Below are positions 18,537 through 26,598 of a stretch of DNA of 64,000 nt, piece after piece. Position 1 is the stretch's first letter, and each line of letters starts with the position of its first letter. This stretch comes from Thioclava sediminum. GTDB lineage: Bacteria > Pseudomonadota > Alphaproteobacteria > Rhodobacterales > Rhodobacteraceae. A program made the position numbers and the translations under genes. Location of the stretch: positions 620,001-684,000 of the forward strand of contig NZ_MPZV01000002.1 in NCBI RefSeq assembly GCF_002020355.1, given 5' to 3'. Under the pieces are notes generated by a model. That model saw only the letters and a list, made by a program, of their open reading frames with translations. It was not told the DNA's origin and ran no database searches.

Positions 18537-19601
18537 CTATTCCTTCCAATCTACCATACGCATCGCACCGGACACATCGCCTGGCGAAATGCCCGCTTCT
18601 TTCGCGTCGGCCATGGTTTTGATGATAGTGGAGAGGGCGCGGGCTCTCCCACCGGCATCAAAGGCTTGCAGTGGTCGGATGGTGTCGATCTCGACCCGCC
18701 CCCCGAGCTTGGCGGATGCCTCGTCGGCAAGAAGCGCAGCGATGGGTTGGAGCGTCCAGATTGCAAGCTGACGCTGGGCCTCCCTGACGGCCGGGCCGGT
18801 AGCGGAACGGTTCACCAGCGACGGCAGGACGCCATAGGCCATGAGAATGCCCTCGCGGGCCGCTGCCAGCGTCTCGGAAGTCATGGACTTCGATAGATCC
18901 GGGGAGAGCTGATCCGGTTTCTGCCCGATCTGGGGGTTCATGCCCGCCGCCGTCGCCTGCGCAACGCCCTCGATCACCAGCGTAGAGCCGCGCCGCCCTC
19001 GGAATGCGCCACGCATCGAGGCCATGTCATCGGCCCCGGTATCCGGCAGTGGCACGATCTGCGAGCCAAGCGGGGCATTCTCGAAGGTCTCGCCAAGGGC
19101 CGACTCAACCGCGTGGAGCATCGCCCCAGTGAGGCTGGACCGACGCAGCGGGGCCGTTCCAATCCAAGGGCTCAGGTTGTCCGAGCCGATCCGAAGGTGA
19201 AGCACCTCGGCCGCCAAAGCGGTTACCGTGCGCCCGCCGCCAGCCTCTGGGATGGACAAGCGGTAAGCACGGGGCTTGCCGTCACGGGTGGTCACATCCC
19301 AATCGGTCGCCGGGACAAGTCCAAGCTCGGTGATCAGGTAGACCGCCTCGCCATTCAGCGCGGCCGAGCGTGCAATCATCGCCATCGTCTGGCGGGTCAG
19401 CAGCTCGGTGCCGGACACGTCCGCCATTGCGAACCCTCCTTCCCAGAGGCTGACGCAACTTTGCACCGTCGCCGTGAGCTCGGCCACGCCGCGCCGCCCG
19501 CTGATGAAGCTGTCGCGTGCGGCCATGACCTGGGCGGTGTAACCGGACCCGCTAGATCTGGTCTCGATCGGGCGCAGCATATTCTTGAGCCATCCGAACA
19601 T
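18537..19601 (-). CDS. HK97-type phage portal protein
   Basis: A 354-residue portal that would form the dodecameric DNA gate at one capsid vertex. It opens with MFGWLKNMLRP, continues with a segment around ARSAALNGEAVYLI, and has the QPIAALLADEASAKLGG region near the C-terminus typical of the family. The ATG at 19601 is chosen because GGAGG lies 5-9 nt upstream; a GTG at 19613 overlaps the protease stop. It is the last gene of the late operon, whereas canonical HK97 phages place portal before protease and capsid. Confidence 0.9.
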   Translation of the reverse strand: MFGWLKNMLRPIETRSSGSGYTAQVMAARDSFISGRRGVAELTATVQSCVSLWEGGFAMADVSGTELLTRQTMAMIARSAALNGEAVYLITELGLVPATDWDVTTRDGKPRAYRLSIPEAGGGRTVTALAAEVLHLRIGSDNLSPWIGTAPLRRSSLTGAMLHAVESALGETFENAPLGSQIVPLPDTGADDMASMRGAFRGRRGSTLVIEGVAQATAAGMNPQIGQKPDQLSPDLSKSMTSETLAAAREGILMAYGVLPSLVNRSATGPAVREAQRQLAIWTLQPIAALLADEASAKLGGRVEIDTIRPLQAFDAGGRARALSTIIKTMADAKEAGISPGDVSGAMRMVDWKE

Positions 19602-19603
19602 TT

Positions 19604-20188
19604 TTACCTCCACCGCACCGCAGGATGCGGTGTCTGCTTCACAACCCTCTCAGCCACTTCGCCAATGGGTTGCCAGTTCCGAGCTTCGATCTGAGCTTGC
19701 GGGTAAGCCGGCTTCGTGACCGCGCTGATCTCGATCAGATCAGCCGCCGTGATGGTCCGTAGGATTGCGTTTCCACGTTCCTCCACCGTCTCGCCGCCTG
19801 GCCGAACGCGAAAGCCGGGAGACAGGCCCCGCACCAGCCCGGCCGCATGCGCCGAGAGGAAATCCCGGACATAGCTGACCTGCGCCATATCGGCGCCGAT
19901 GGTCGCTTCCACCGTGAGCGCATCAGCCGTTTCCGTCAGGGTCAGGGTTCCTGCCGAACGTGAGGCCAGCGGCTTGTTGAAGTCATGGCCGGACAGAAAG
20001 TGCACGTCCTCGCCGCGCTCGATCCGATCCGCGAAGGCACGGGCTGCGATCATCTCACGACGCTCACGGCCCATGCCCACGCGCTCGGCCAGCACGGTTT
20101 CCCGGCCATAGGGAAAGGTTGCCCGAAGGCGGGTTTCCCCGCCCTCGGTGCGCAGCTCAAGGCTGCCAACATGAGCGCCCCAGAGCAT
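19604..20188 (-). CDS. HK97-type prohead protease
   Basis: A 194-residue U35-like maturation protease that cleaves the capsid delta domain. Visible are FLSGHDFNKPLASRSAGTL (catalytic His in the GHD segment), the GLSPGFRV segment and the late DLIEISAVTKPAY motif with the catalytic-region serine. The start is coupled to the capsid stop as TAATG. It lies between capsid and portal in the order capsid-protease-portal. Confidence 0.92.
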   Translation of the reverse strand: MLWGAHVGSLELRTEGGETRLRATFPYGRETVLAERVGMGRERREMIAARAFADRIERGEDVHFLSGHDFNKPLASRSAGTLTLTETADALTVEATIGADMAQVSYVRDFLSAHAAGLVRGLSPGFRVRPGGETVEERGNAILRTITAADLIEISAVTKPAYPQAQIEARNWQPIGEVAERVVKQTPHPAVRWR

Positions 20189-21459
20189 TACGCAGCTTCC
20201 AGTTCGAGACCGGTCAGCAGTTCGAGCTGGGCCGGGCGCGCCACGGTCACGTCCATCGTAGCTAGCGCCGTGATCCGCAGCCCGCCGGACTGAGCATCGC
20301 TGTAGGGGTCGCGGATCATGTCCACCGCGCCCCAGGCGCCAACGAAGATCGGGGCGACACCGCCCGCCGCGGTGGTCAGCAGCGCGGAGGTGGCGGAAGG
20401 CGTTCCGGACGGCGCTGCAAGAGCGTTGTTCGTCATCGCGATATTGCCCGCCGGGATGTTCTTCACCAGACGATCCCATTCGGACACGGCCGTGCCGCTG
20501 ATCAGGGCGCTGTCCAGATAGTCCCACAGCTCGGGCCGGATCAGGGCCCGGACCGCGTCTGGAGAACCGGCCGCGTTGGCGGTCATGAACCGGGTGACTG
20601 CCGAACGGAACGCACCCCAGCTCGCCAGCGCGGCTACCGCCGTGGACGAGATGCCGTAGGTTGCCGCGCCCGTGATGACGCCGAGCGGTTGACCGTTGGC
20701 CCCGGTGCCGAGGAACGCCGCCTGATCCATCGCAGCGCCCATGGCACCGTTCATATCCCGCCGCACCGCCTGTTCCAGCGCCGCGCCGGACTGCTTGAGC
20801 GTCTTGCGGGTGATGCGCATCTGAATGCCGAGGTTGTGGTCCGGCGACATGGCGCGGTCAGTGGTGGCGTAGGTGGTCGGCCCGGCCACGTTCGCCGTCT
20901 CGCCGTCCGCCCAGCCCGCCGTGACGGCCGAGGTGGTCACCGGCCATTCGACCGCGCCCGCGTCGATGCTGATCATCTGCGCCCCCATGCGCGCCGCCAC
21001 GCTGTCCGGGAACAGCCGGTCGATGATGGGGCGAGTCTGGATCGGGTTCGGGGTGCCACTGGCGACGGTCTCACCGGCCCGGACTTCCAGCGCCTGCCAC
21101 GGCACGGGGATGCCCCGGAAGCCGCCCGCGCTGCGCAGCTCGGACACGATCTCGGCCGTCTGCCCGTCAAGCTGACGCCCTTCATCGAGGGCCAGCGCGA
21201 CCTGACGCATCTCGAAACCTGCCATCAGCTCGGCCCATTCTTGGGTGGAGCGGGTTTCCAGTTCGCTGCCCGCGTCCCGGCGCTCGGTGTCTTCCGCGAT
21301 CAGGGCCGCGCGATAGCGGGTTTCGTTGGAGCGATATTCCCGATCCAGCGTTTCCATCTGGCGGATTTCGTCCTCGGACGGGGTTTCCTTGCCCGCCAGC
21401 TCGGCGAGGTTCTGGCGGATTTCGCTTTGCCGCCGTGCGATCTTCACAGAATCCAACAT
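20188..21459 (-). CDS. HK97-type major capsid protein
   Basis: A 423-residue major head protein. The N-terminal ~100 residues are a charged coiled-coil scaffolding (delta) domain, followed by the HK97 fold with segments such as PNPIQTRPIIDRLFPDS, ITRKTLKQSGAALEQAVR and GTGANGQPLGVI. The ATG at 21459 is preferred because GAGGA is 6 nt upstream; an ATG at 21465 overlaps the HNH stop. Presence of its own capsid gene is what distinguishes this element from PICIs that only remodel a helper's capsid. Confidence 0.93.
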   Translation of the reverse strand: MLDSVKIARRQSEIRQNLAELAGKETPSEDEIRQMETLDREYRSNETRYRAALIAEDTERRDAGSELETRSTQEWAELMAGFEMRQVALALDEGRQLDGQTAEIVSELRSAGGFRGIPVPWQALEVRAGETVASGTPNPIQTRPIIDRLFPDSVAARMGAQMISIDAGAVEWPVTTSAVTAGWADGETANVAGPTTYATTDRAMSPDHNLGIQMRITRKTLKQSGAALEQAVRRDMNGAMGAAMDQAAFLGTGANGQPLGVITGAATYGISSTAVAALASWGAFRSAVTRFMTANAAGSPDAVRALIRPELWDYLDSALISGTAVSEWDRLVKNIPAGNIAMTNNALAAPSGTPSATSALLTTAAGGVAPIFVGAWGAVDMIRDPYSDAQSGGLRITALATMDVTVARPAQLELLTGLELEAA

Positions 21460-21461
21460 GC

Positions 21462-21803
21462 TCATTCCTCATGCTTTGTTGGGTTACTTTTCCCGAGCCG
21501 CTCAAGCGACTCGACAGCTTGCCGCCAAGATTGGCGGTCTTCTCGGGGCGGGGGGTGCCCGCACTCGATCCGGGTCTTTCGGGTGTGGCAACCCGGGCAA
21601 AGCGCCTGGAGGTTGCGCGGCTCATAGGACAGCTCGGGGTGCGTCCTAACTGGCCTGATGTGGTCGACCTCGAGCCGTCCTCCGCAGCCGCAGGACCGAC
21701 AGCGATAGCCGTCGCGCTCAAGAATCTCCGCGCGCAGCGCTTTCCAGCGTTTGGTGCGGGTGATCTTGCGTGAATAACGATGGTGCTCTTTGCGGATGCT
21801 CAC
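21462..21803 (-). CDS. HNH endonuclease
   Basis: A 113-residue nuclease with zinc-binding CRSCG and CPGCH pairs around the catalytic LEVDHIRPV and NLQALC segments. In HK97-type cos phages an HNH protein helps terminase cut the genome ends, and the location inside the head operon fits that. It starts at the GTG at 21803 (GGAGG 7 nt upstream, GTGA overlap with the adaptor stop); a TTG at 21821 is less likely. Confidence 0.9.
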   Translation of the reverse strand: MSIRKEHHRYSRKITRTKRWKALRAEILERDGYRCRSCGCGGRLEVDHIRPVRTHPELSYEPRNLQALCPGCHTRKTRIECGHPPPREDRQSWRQAVESLERLGKSNPTKHEE

Positions 21804-22141
21804 AGCGTGTCCTCCGTCCAAGCCGTGATTTCGAGGAAGGCCCGGTCGAATGGCAGTTCCTTGATGCCGTCGATCTCGTAAGCCATCCCCTCATGCATCA
21901 GCCGATCCGCACGGCGAATGGAGCGCGCGAAGGCCGAATCTCGGATCACAAACCTGCTCACCAGCCTATTTTCCCAGTGCGCGGCAACGACCCGTTCGGC
22001 GTCAGACATGTCACGGCGACGAGCGAAGAGCGTTGGGCCAAAATCCTCCCATTCGGTGCTCACCACTCCGCCCGGTCCCGTGACCTGGATTTCACGCTGC
22101 ACCTGAATGCGGCGACTGAGGCTTCCAGCATTCAGAACCAT
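21800..22141 (-). CDS. Phage head-tail adaptor (head closure) protein
   Basis: A 113-residue protein starting MVLNAGSLSRRIQVQRE, with the beta-rich pattern (VVSTEWEDF, LFARRRDMS, ENRLVSRFVIR, YEIDGI) of the Siphovirus head-tail adaptor family. It would close the portal and present the docking face for a tail. With no tail genes in the element, this is where a helper tail would have to fit. Confidence 0.82.
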   Translation of the reverse strand: MVLNAGSLSRRIQVQREIQVTGPGGVVSTEWEDFGPTLFARRRDMSDAERVVAAHWENRLVSRFVIRDSAFARSIRRADRLMHEGMAYEIDGIKELPFDRAFLEITAWTEDTL

Positions 22142-23829
22142 GCCATCCTCGCTTTCGTTTGGGGTTGGGCCGCGATACGCGCGCCTTGCGCCACGGCGAG
22201 GACGGAAGCCGCCGCCGCGTCGATGCGGCCGGTGGAACGGGCTTTTGCGATCTTGATATTGTTGGCCGGGTCGCGCAGGCAGACCGTGTCCGCAAAGGCC
22301 GAGCGCAACAGTAGCGAAGGCCTAGCTTTGACCAGGCCATCGAAGGCGGCGCGGCGGAACCGTTCCGCATCTTCACCACCATCGCGAAAACCCTGCCCCC
22401 GCCAGACACAAGGGGCACGAATCCCCGCCCTGTTTAGCGCCTCGGACAGTTCCGCTTGCTTGTAACGGTCCATCGTGATCGCCGTGACATGCTCGCCCTC
22501 GACGTGGCGCATCACTTCGGCAAGCCAGGGGGCCACGGGCACCGTTTTGTCGCCCAGGACGGTTAACTCACCGCGCTCCTGCATCTCAACGTAGCGGCCA
22601 GCCACGCCATCAGCCTGACCTCGATCCAGCAAGCCGGGCATAGATGGGAAAGTTCCCACCGCTTCAAGTCGTCCGGTTTCGGGCCAGTAAAACGCCGCCG
22701 CAGTCATCGAGGCTGAACCACCGAGGTCGATCCCGATCACAACGCCGCCCTGGCGTGGCGGTAGGGTCTCGGCTTCACAGCTCAACCATTCGTCCAGCGT
22801 GATCAGCAGATCGCGGGACTCGCCGGACACGCGCTCATTTCGGTTGTAGAGCCGGAAGCTCGTGAGGCTCGAACCGCCGCGCGCGATCGCCCGTTTGGCT
22901 TGAGCTTCCAGCCATTCCAGCGAACCGCCGATGCCATGCGGCGCGCCGGGGTTGGCGATCAGAAGGCTTTCCGGATCATCGGCAGGCAGGCCCGGTGCGG
23001 GCCGATGCTCTTGGACATAGGAACCCGGTGCGGGATCGTCGATCCACCGTGAAAACGGGTGCGTGTCGTCGCTGGCGGACGTGCTGATAAGGAAGGCGCG
23101 CCCGTCCCGCTTGCCGAGGCCGGACAGCAGGGCGTGTTCGAGCTCGTCGCCGCGATCCAGCGCCCAATGCCCGCGCTCATCGAGGATTGCCATTGTCGGA
23201 GCGCCGCCGAGGGCGGACTTGCCGTCAGCAGCAATGACGCGCAGAACGTGCCCGCCGCCGTCGCCCTCAAACTCGATTTCGAGGCGCGGGGCGCGGCGGT
23301 AGATCAGGCGGCGTTGCAGCTCAAGCGGCAGGGTGGCAGCGAATCCGGCGACGAAGTCCCAGATGATGCGGCCCTGATCTCGCGTCCGGGCGGCTGCGAT
23401 GATCTCGCGACGGGGCTGGCGATCCCAGACGCCAATGAGACCGCCGAGCGCAAGGCCTGCCGTGATCGCGGATTTGCCATTGCCGCGCCCGATGCTGAGA
23501 ACCGCGTTGGCGGTATCTTCGGCCATCGCGCCTTCGATGAACTGCCGTTGGAAGGGGGCGAGGGAAACAGGTTTTCCGGCGTTCGGCCCTTCCGGAATAC
23601 GAAGGCCATGCATGAATTGCATAGCTCGCTCGGCTGGCGACCCGTCGTCATCCTGCGCGAAAAGAGAAAACTCCCATCCCCGGTTCCCCGGGCTCGTGAA
23701 AGTCGCGGCATTGGGACCAGATCCAGCTTCGAAGAGGTCAGCCTGCTCGATCGCTGGCGACTCTGCGCGCGACGGCAGCGCCGATCCATCAGCGCGTCTC
23801 CACTCTCTTTTTTTCTTCACCTCGGTCAT
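22132..23829 (-). CDS. Terminase large subunit
   Basis: A 565-residue packaging motor. The N-terminal ATPase region has LSIGRGNGKSAITAGLALGG (variant Walker A) and a later MAILDERGHWALD Walker B-like segment. The C-terminal nuclease domain includes VIGIDLGGSASMTA and the late MDRYKQAELSEAL segment. It pumps the genome into the procapsid and cuts it. The family is HK97-like. It overlaps the adaptor start by 10 nt. Confidence 0.92.
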   Translation of the reverse strand: MTEVKKKREWRRADGSALPSRAESPAIEQADLFEAGSGPNAATFTSPGNRGWEFSLFAQDDDGSPAERAMQFMHGLRIPEGPNAGKPVSLAPFQRQFIEGAMAEDTANAVLSIGRGNGKSAITAGLALGGLIGVWDRQPRREIIAAARTRDQGRIIWDFVAGFAATLPLELQRRLIYRRAPRLEIEFEGDGGGHVLRVIAADGKSALGGAPTMAILDERGHWALDRGDELEHALLSGLGKRDGRAFLISTSASDDTHPFSRWIDDPAPGSYVQEHRPAPGLPADDPESLLIANPGAPHGIGGSLEWLEAQAKRAIARGGSSLTSFRLYNRNERVSGESRDLLITLDEWLSCEAETLPPRQGGVVIGIDLGGSASMTAAAFYWPETGRLEAVGTFPSMPGLLDRGQADGVAGRYVEMQERGELTVLGDKTVPVAPWLAEVMRHVEGEHVTAITMDRYKQAELSEALNRAGIRAPCVWRGQGFRDGGEDAERFRRAAFDGLVKARPSLLLRSAFADTVCLRDPANNIKIAKARSTGRIDAAAASVLAVAQGARIAAQPQTKARMAWF

Positions 23830-24186
23830 CGCTCGCGCGTCTCTCTATTCAATCTCGGTTCCTCACTGCTCAATGGTGAGGCCTGAGCGCAGGGCATAGG
23901 ACGACTGCCCACGCCGAGCGGCGTGGCAGTCCCCATGCCCTCCGCGTGTCGGTCTGCTCAACGGAGCCGGCCTTCGCTTTGGGCCCGTCCGGTCATGCGC
24001 TCCTGCCGGTCGGTCGGTTGCTGCTTGCGGCACCTGAGCGCGGTGCCGGGGATCGGGCCTCAACCTTGCGGACTGCCCTTTGCCTGTGATCCCGCCCGTG
24101 GTAGGCTTTCACTCAGTGGTGCCACCGTTGCTGACCCGGTCCACCACCTCGGCCCCGCGCTGCTTCGGCGCGCGGGGCCGCGCTTT
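23830..24186. other. 357-nt gap upstream of terminase with extended hairpins (possible packaging site)
   Basis: No supportable gene. A long imperfect palindrome spans 23892-23940: GGGCAT (23892-23897), GACTGC (23903-23908) and CACGCC (23910-23915) pair with GGCGTG (23920-23925), GCAGTC (23926-23931) and ATGCCC (23935-23940) around a GAGC loop. A second 10-bp hairpin has arms at 24151-24160 and 24170-24179. This is the only long non-coding gap in the late operon and adjoins the terminase gene, where cos sites commonly lie. Confidence 0.45.
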
Positions 24187-24417
24187 TCACCTCTCAATCA
24201 GTTCGATCTCGTCGCCACGCGGCTGAGACAGGTCAGCCACCAATTGACGCATGATGAGAGCTTGCTTGGTGGAAGGCCGCCAACTGGCGCGCTTGCCGTG
24301 CTTTGCGATCGAGCGAACGAAGCCCTTCAGCCATTCGTCCGATCCGTCAGCCATCACGCGCCGCATGACGAGGGGCCAGCGAAGCGTAAGGATTTCATCG
24401 AGCTCAGGGTCAGTCAT
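24187..24417 (-). CDS. Small late-operon protein (76 aa), unknown
   Basis: A 76-residue, mostly helical, basic protein whose start overlaps the connector stop by 4 nt. It occupies the position just before terminase where a small terminase is expected, but it is short for one and no DNA-binding motif is clear. No other small-terminase candidate is recognisable in the element. Confidence 0.6.
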   Translation of the reverse strand: MTDPELDEILTLRWPLVMRRVMADGSDEWLKGFVRSIAKHGKRASWRPSTKQALIMRQLVADLSQPRGDEIELIER

Positions 24418-24962
24418 ACCTGCACCCCGCGATACCTGGCCGCGACCCGCGCCATGTGCGGCGACGTTGTAAGGCTCTTCGCATCCATCGGGGATCGGCC
24501 GTCATAGTGGAGCGCCGCCTGATCCATGAGCGCTTGCGCGAGGTCTGGCGGCACGTCTGTGGCGGCTGCACCGAACCCAGCCTGATACTCAATCGTAATG
24601 CGGGTGGGCGTCAGGTCGTAGTAATCTGCACGCCAGCGGACGTAGGGCCGATTGCCTCCGACGAAATCAAAGGCGGTGAATGCCTCGCCGTCGATTGTCA
24701 CGGTAGGAACGTCTTCATCCGCAGCCGGGCCAATCGGGAGAGCCAGACCGCAATCCTGCGACGGATCGAAGATCGTTACCCGGATCGTCTGCGTCAGCAG
24801 GGCAATCTGGGCGAACTGCTCGATTTCGGCCGCAGCGGTCTTACCGATGTTCTGGATTGCTGTATCTTCGTAGTCGGTGTCGACTCGAAGATGCAGCTTC
24901 AGGTCACTCACGGAAAATGGCAGCGTTGGGCCGTTCTGGTCCCGATGTATAAGCATCTTCAT
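24414..24962 (-). CDS. Phage head-tail connector protein (gp6-like)
   Basis: A 182-residue protein with the layout of HK97 gp6/YqbG connectors: an N-terminal DLKLHLRVDTDYEDTAIQNI helix pair, a beta-rich middle (TIRVTIFDPSQD, TVTIDGEAFTAFDF) and a C-terminal helix PPDLAQALMDQAALHYDGRS. It would bind the portal. The ATG at 24962 has GGAGG 7 nt upstream; a GTG at 24968 overlaps the upstream stop. Confidence 0.85.
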   Translation of the reverse strand: MKMLIHRDQNGPTLPFSVSDLKLHLRVDTDYEDTAIQNIGKTAAAEIEQFAQIALLTQTIRVTIFDPSQDCGLALPIGPAADEDVPTVTIDGEAFTAFDFVGGNRPYVRWRADYYDLTPTRITIEYQAGFGAAATDVPPDLAQALMDQAALHYDGRSPMDAKSLTTSPHMARVAARYRGVQV

Positions 24963-24964
24963 GC

Positions 24965-25423
24965 TCACACCTCCATTTCGCTTATGTGTCGGTGAAAGGC
25001 TGCTTGGTCTGCTGAGCTCATCGCCTCGAAGGCGGCAGCGGCATATGCCTTGAGCTCAGTTCGCGTCGCGTTGGCTGCCCACCAGCGCGCATCCGACATC
25101 CCTCCGAGGAAGGATGGTCTCGGACTGCCTGCAGGGCAGACTGCACCGGCCGCGATTTCCTCACAGGTATCAGGGGCTAGCGTGACCAACGTGGAATAGG
25201 CGAGCGAGACTCGCTCCGCAGGATTCAAGCGGACGCCGATGACCTGCGCGAAGTCTATCCAAGCGCGCGGCTCACCAAGCGTCAGTGCATAGCCGAGCGC
25301 CTTGGCTGCACGCTTGTGCGGCTGCTTGATGAGCTTCGCGAGGTTTGGGGCTTGCTTTCGGTTTACAGTCGGCCTGTAACCGTTTGATTTTCCGACCCCC
25401 TTAAAGGGGGGGCGTTTACACAA
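24965..25423 (-). CDS. First late-operon protein, unknown function (152 aa)
   Basis: No recognised domain. The conserved-looking core includes AWIDFAQVIGVRLNPAERVS. The first 20 codons cover a palindrome (CCCCCTT-A-AAGGGGG, 25396-25410) and the only far-upstream start is TTG at 25423, so the true start may be downstream. It lies 29 nt inside attR and leads the head operon, so it could be an unusual small terminase or a late regulator; this is speculation from position. Confidence 0.5.
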   Translation of the reverse strand: MCKRPPFKGVGKSNGYRPTVNRKQAPNLAKLIKQPHKRAAKALGYALTLGEPRAWIDFAQVIGVRLNPAERVSLAYSTLVTLAPDTCEEIAAGAVCPAGSPRPSFLGGMSDARWWAANATRTELKAYAAAAFEAMSSADQAAFHRHISEMEV

Positions 25424-25451
25424 TTTTGCAACGTTATCAGGCAGTTCAGAA

Positions 25452-25498
25452 GGATTGCAAATCCGTGTACACCGGTTCGATTCCGGTACTCGCCTCCA
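25452..25498 (+). repeat. attR of the satellite / attL of a second element
   Basis: Identical to 15029-15075. It lacks the 5' part of tRNA-Cys, so it is not a working tRNA gene. Another integrase gene ends 68 nt to its right, giving the same att-integrase geometry as on the left side. Confidence 0.9.
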
Positions 25499-25566
25499 AA
25501 TTTTTCAATGACTTACGTCGCTCTTTCTCGTTCAGAAATCGGATTTTGAAACAAGCGTTGAAACTT

Positions 25567-26598
25567 TCACGTTCCCTTCTTGTTCTGTTCCATTCGATTC
25601 CGGGCTTCTTGGGCCTGCTGTGCAAAAAGTCGCTGTCGGACCTCACCACCATATTTTTTCAGCATTTCTACGCCCGAGTGACCTGTGACGGCCTTCACCA
25701 TTTCGTCGTCGCATCCAGCTAAGTAGAGCTCGATCGTCGCATTCTTGCGCAGACCGTGCGTGACATATTTCTTAGCTTGCGGATGCTTCATGCTTGCCTT
25801 CACCTTACGCATCTCCTCGGCGATCATGCGGTAGCTTACTGGCCGCCCCTTTGCATCTGTGATCACGTTAAGTCCCTTCTTCGGAACCGCAGATAGATAC
25901 TCCGCCAAGCGTTCGGTGAGCGGGATCCACAACTCCTTGTCAGTTTTGCCTTGCTTAACCCGATAGACGCCCTCCGAAAGGTCGCCCCAACGGATCTTCA
26001 CCACATCGCCAATGCGCTGGCCGGTCCCGATACAAAGTTCGTAAACAAGCCTTGCTCTAGCTGTTGCAACTTCTTCGAACTCTTCGCGCACATCCTGCGG
26101 CCACGGCTCCCAGCCGTCACTTTTTTGCTTCAGGAGAGGAACGCCATGCGCCGCGGTTTTGTCACCGGTTCCTTTAATAAAGCCTTTCAGTCTTGCATGG
26201 TTGAGGAGCACCACCATAACCTGAACGAGATAGTTCGCTTGGCGCCAATGATGCCTGTTCGCTTGCTGTAACTCGTAGATGTGCGTTGTTTCGATCTTAG
26301 CCGGCTCATAGTCGCCCCAAATATCTCGAATATGGCTAATATACTTGTGGTAGTCGCTTTTCGTGCGGGGAGCGAGTTTCTGAAAAGCCTCGCTTTCATA
26401 ATAGCTTAGAATAAGGGCCTCAAAGTTCCTCTTGGAAGGAGCTGACTTTTCTGCCTTAAGAAGCCGATTATAATGATCCCAAAATTCTGGCGACCCCGGC
26501 TCCTCGTGCATCATCTCTGACTGGCCGCGAGCCCGGCGAATAAACCGAACATACTCACGATCTTCGTAGACATATTTAGGGAGCGCTCTCCTCGTCAT
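25567..26598 (-). CDS. Second tyrosine integrase
   Basis: A 343-residue tyrosine recombinase. Visible motifs are the first catalytic Arg in CIGTGQRIGDVVKI, THGLRKNATIELYLAG (HxLR box), TGHSGVEMLKKY with a conserved histidine and the nucleophile Tyr. It differs clearly from the integrase at 15150, so this is not a duplication. It is coupled by ATGA to the 63-aa gene upstream. The rest of its element is not recognisable, so it is either a remnant or the left end of a larger island. Confidence 0.9.
   Translation of the reverse strand: MTRRALPKYVYEDREYVRFIRRARGQSEMMHEEPGSPEFWDHYNRLLKAEKSAPSKRNFEALILSYYESEAFQKLAPRTKSDYHKYISHIRDIWGDYEPAKIETTHIYELQQANRHHWRQANYLVQVMVVLLNHARLKGFIKGTGDKTAAHGVPLLKQKSDGWEPWPQDVREEFEEVATARARLVYELCIGTGQRIGDVVKIRWGDLSEGVYRVKQGKTDKELWIPLTERLAEYLSAVPKKGLNVITDAKGRPVSYRMIAEEMRKVKASMKHPQAKKYVTHGLRKNATIELYLAGCDDEMVKAVTGHSGVEMLKKYGGEVRQRLFAQQAQEARNRMEQNKKGT

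Larger units (their letters stand above)
15029..25498. mobile_element. Integrated capsid-forming phage satellite (cf-PICI-like), tRNA-Cys site
   Basis: A 10.4-kb element bounded by identical 47-bp repeats. The early module consists of an integrase, a 68-aa partner, two unknown genes, a divergent HTH regulator, a 64-aa protein and a beta-flower protein. The late module (25423 to 18537) is a leftward chain of overlapping HK97-type head and packaging genes. There is no tail, tape measure, baseplate, holin, endolysin or recognisable replication gene. This matches the published definition of capsid-forming PICIs; a deleted HK97 prophage is the main alternative. The sharp boundaries and the intact reading frames argue against random decay. 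Confidence 0.75.

Noticed and set aside
18537-24962. Head genes as a Rhodobacter-type gene transfer agent cluster
   Set aside because: GTA clusters include tail genes, have a different order and lack an integrase and att sites; this element has both of the latter.
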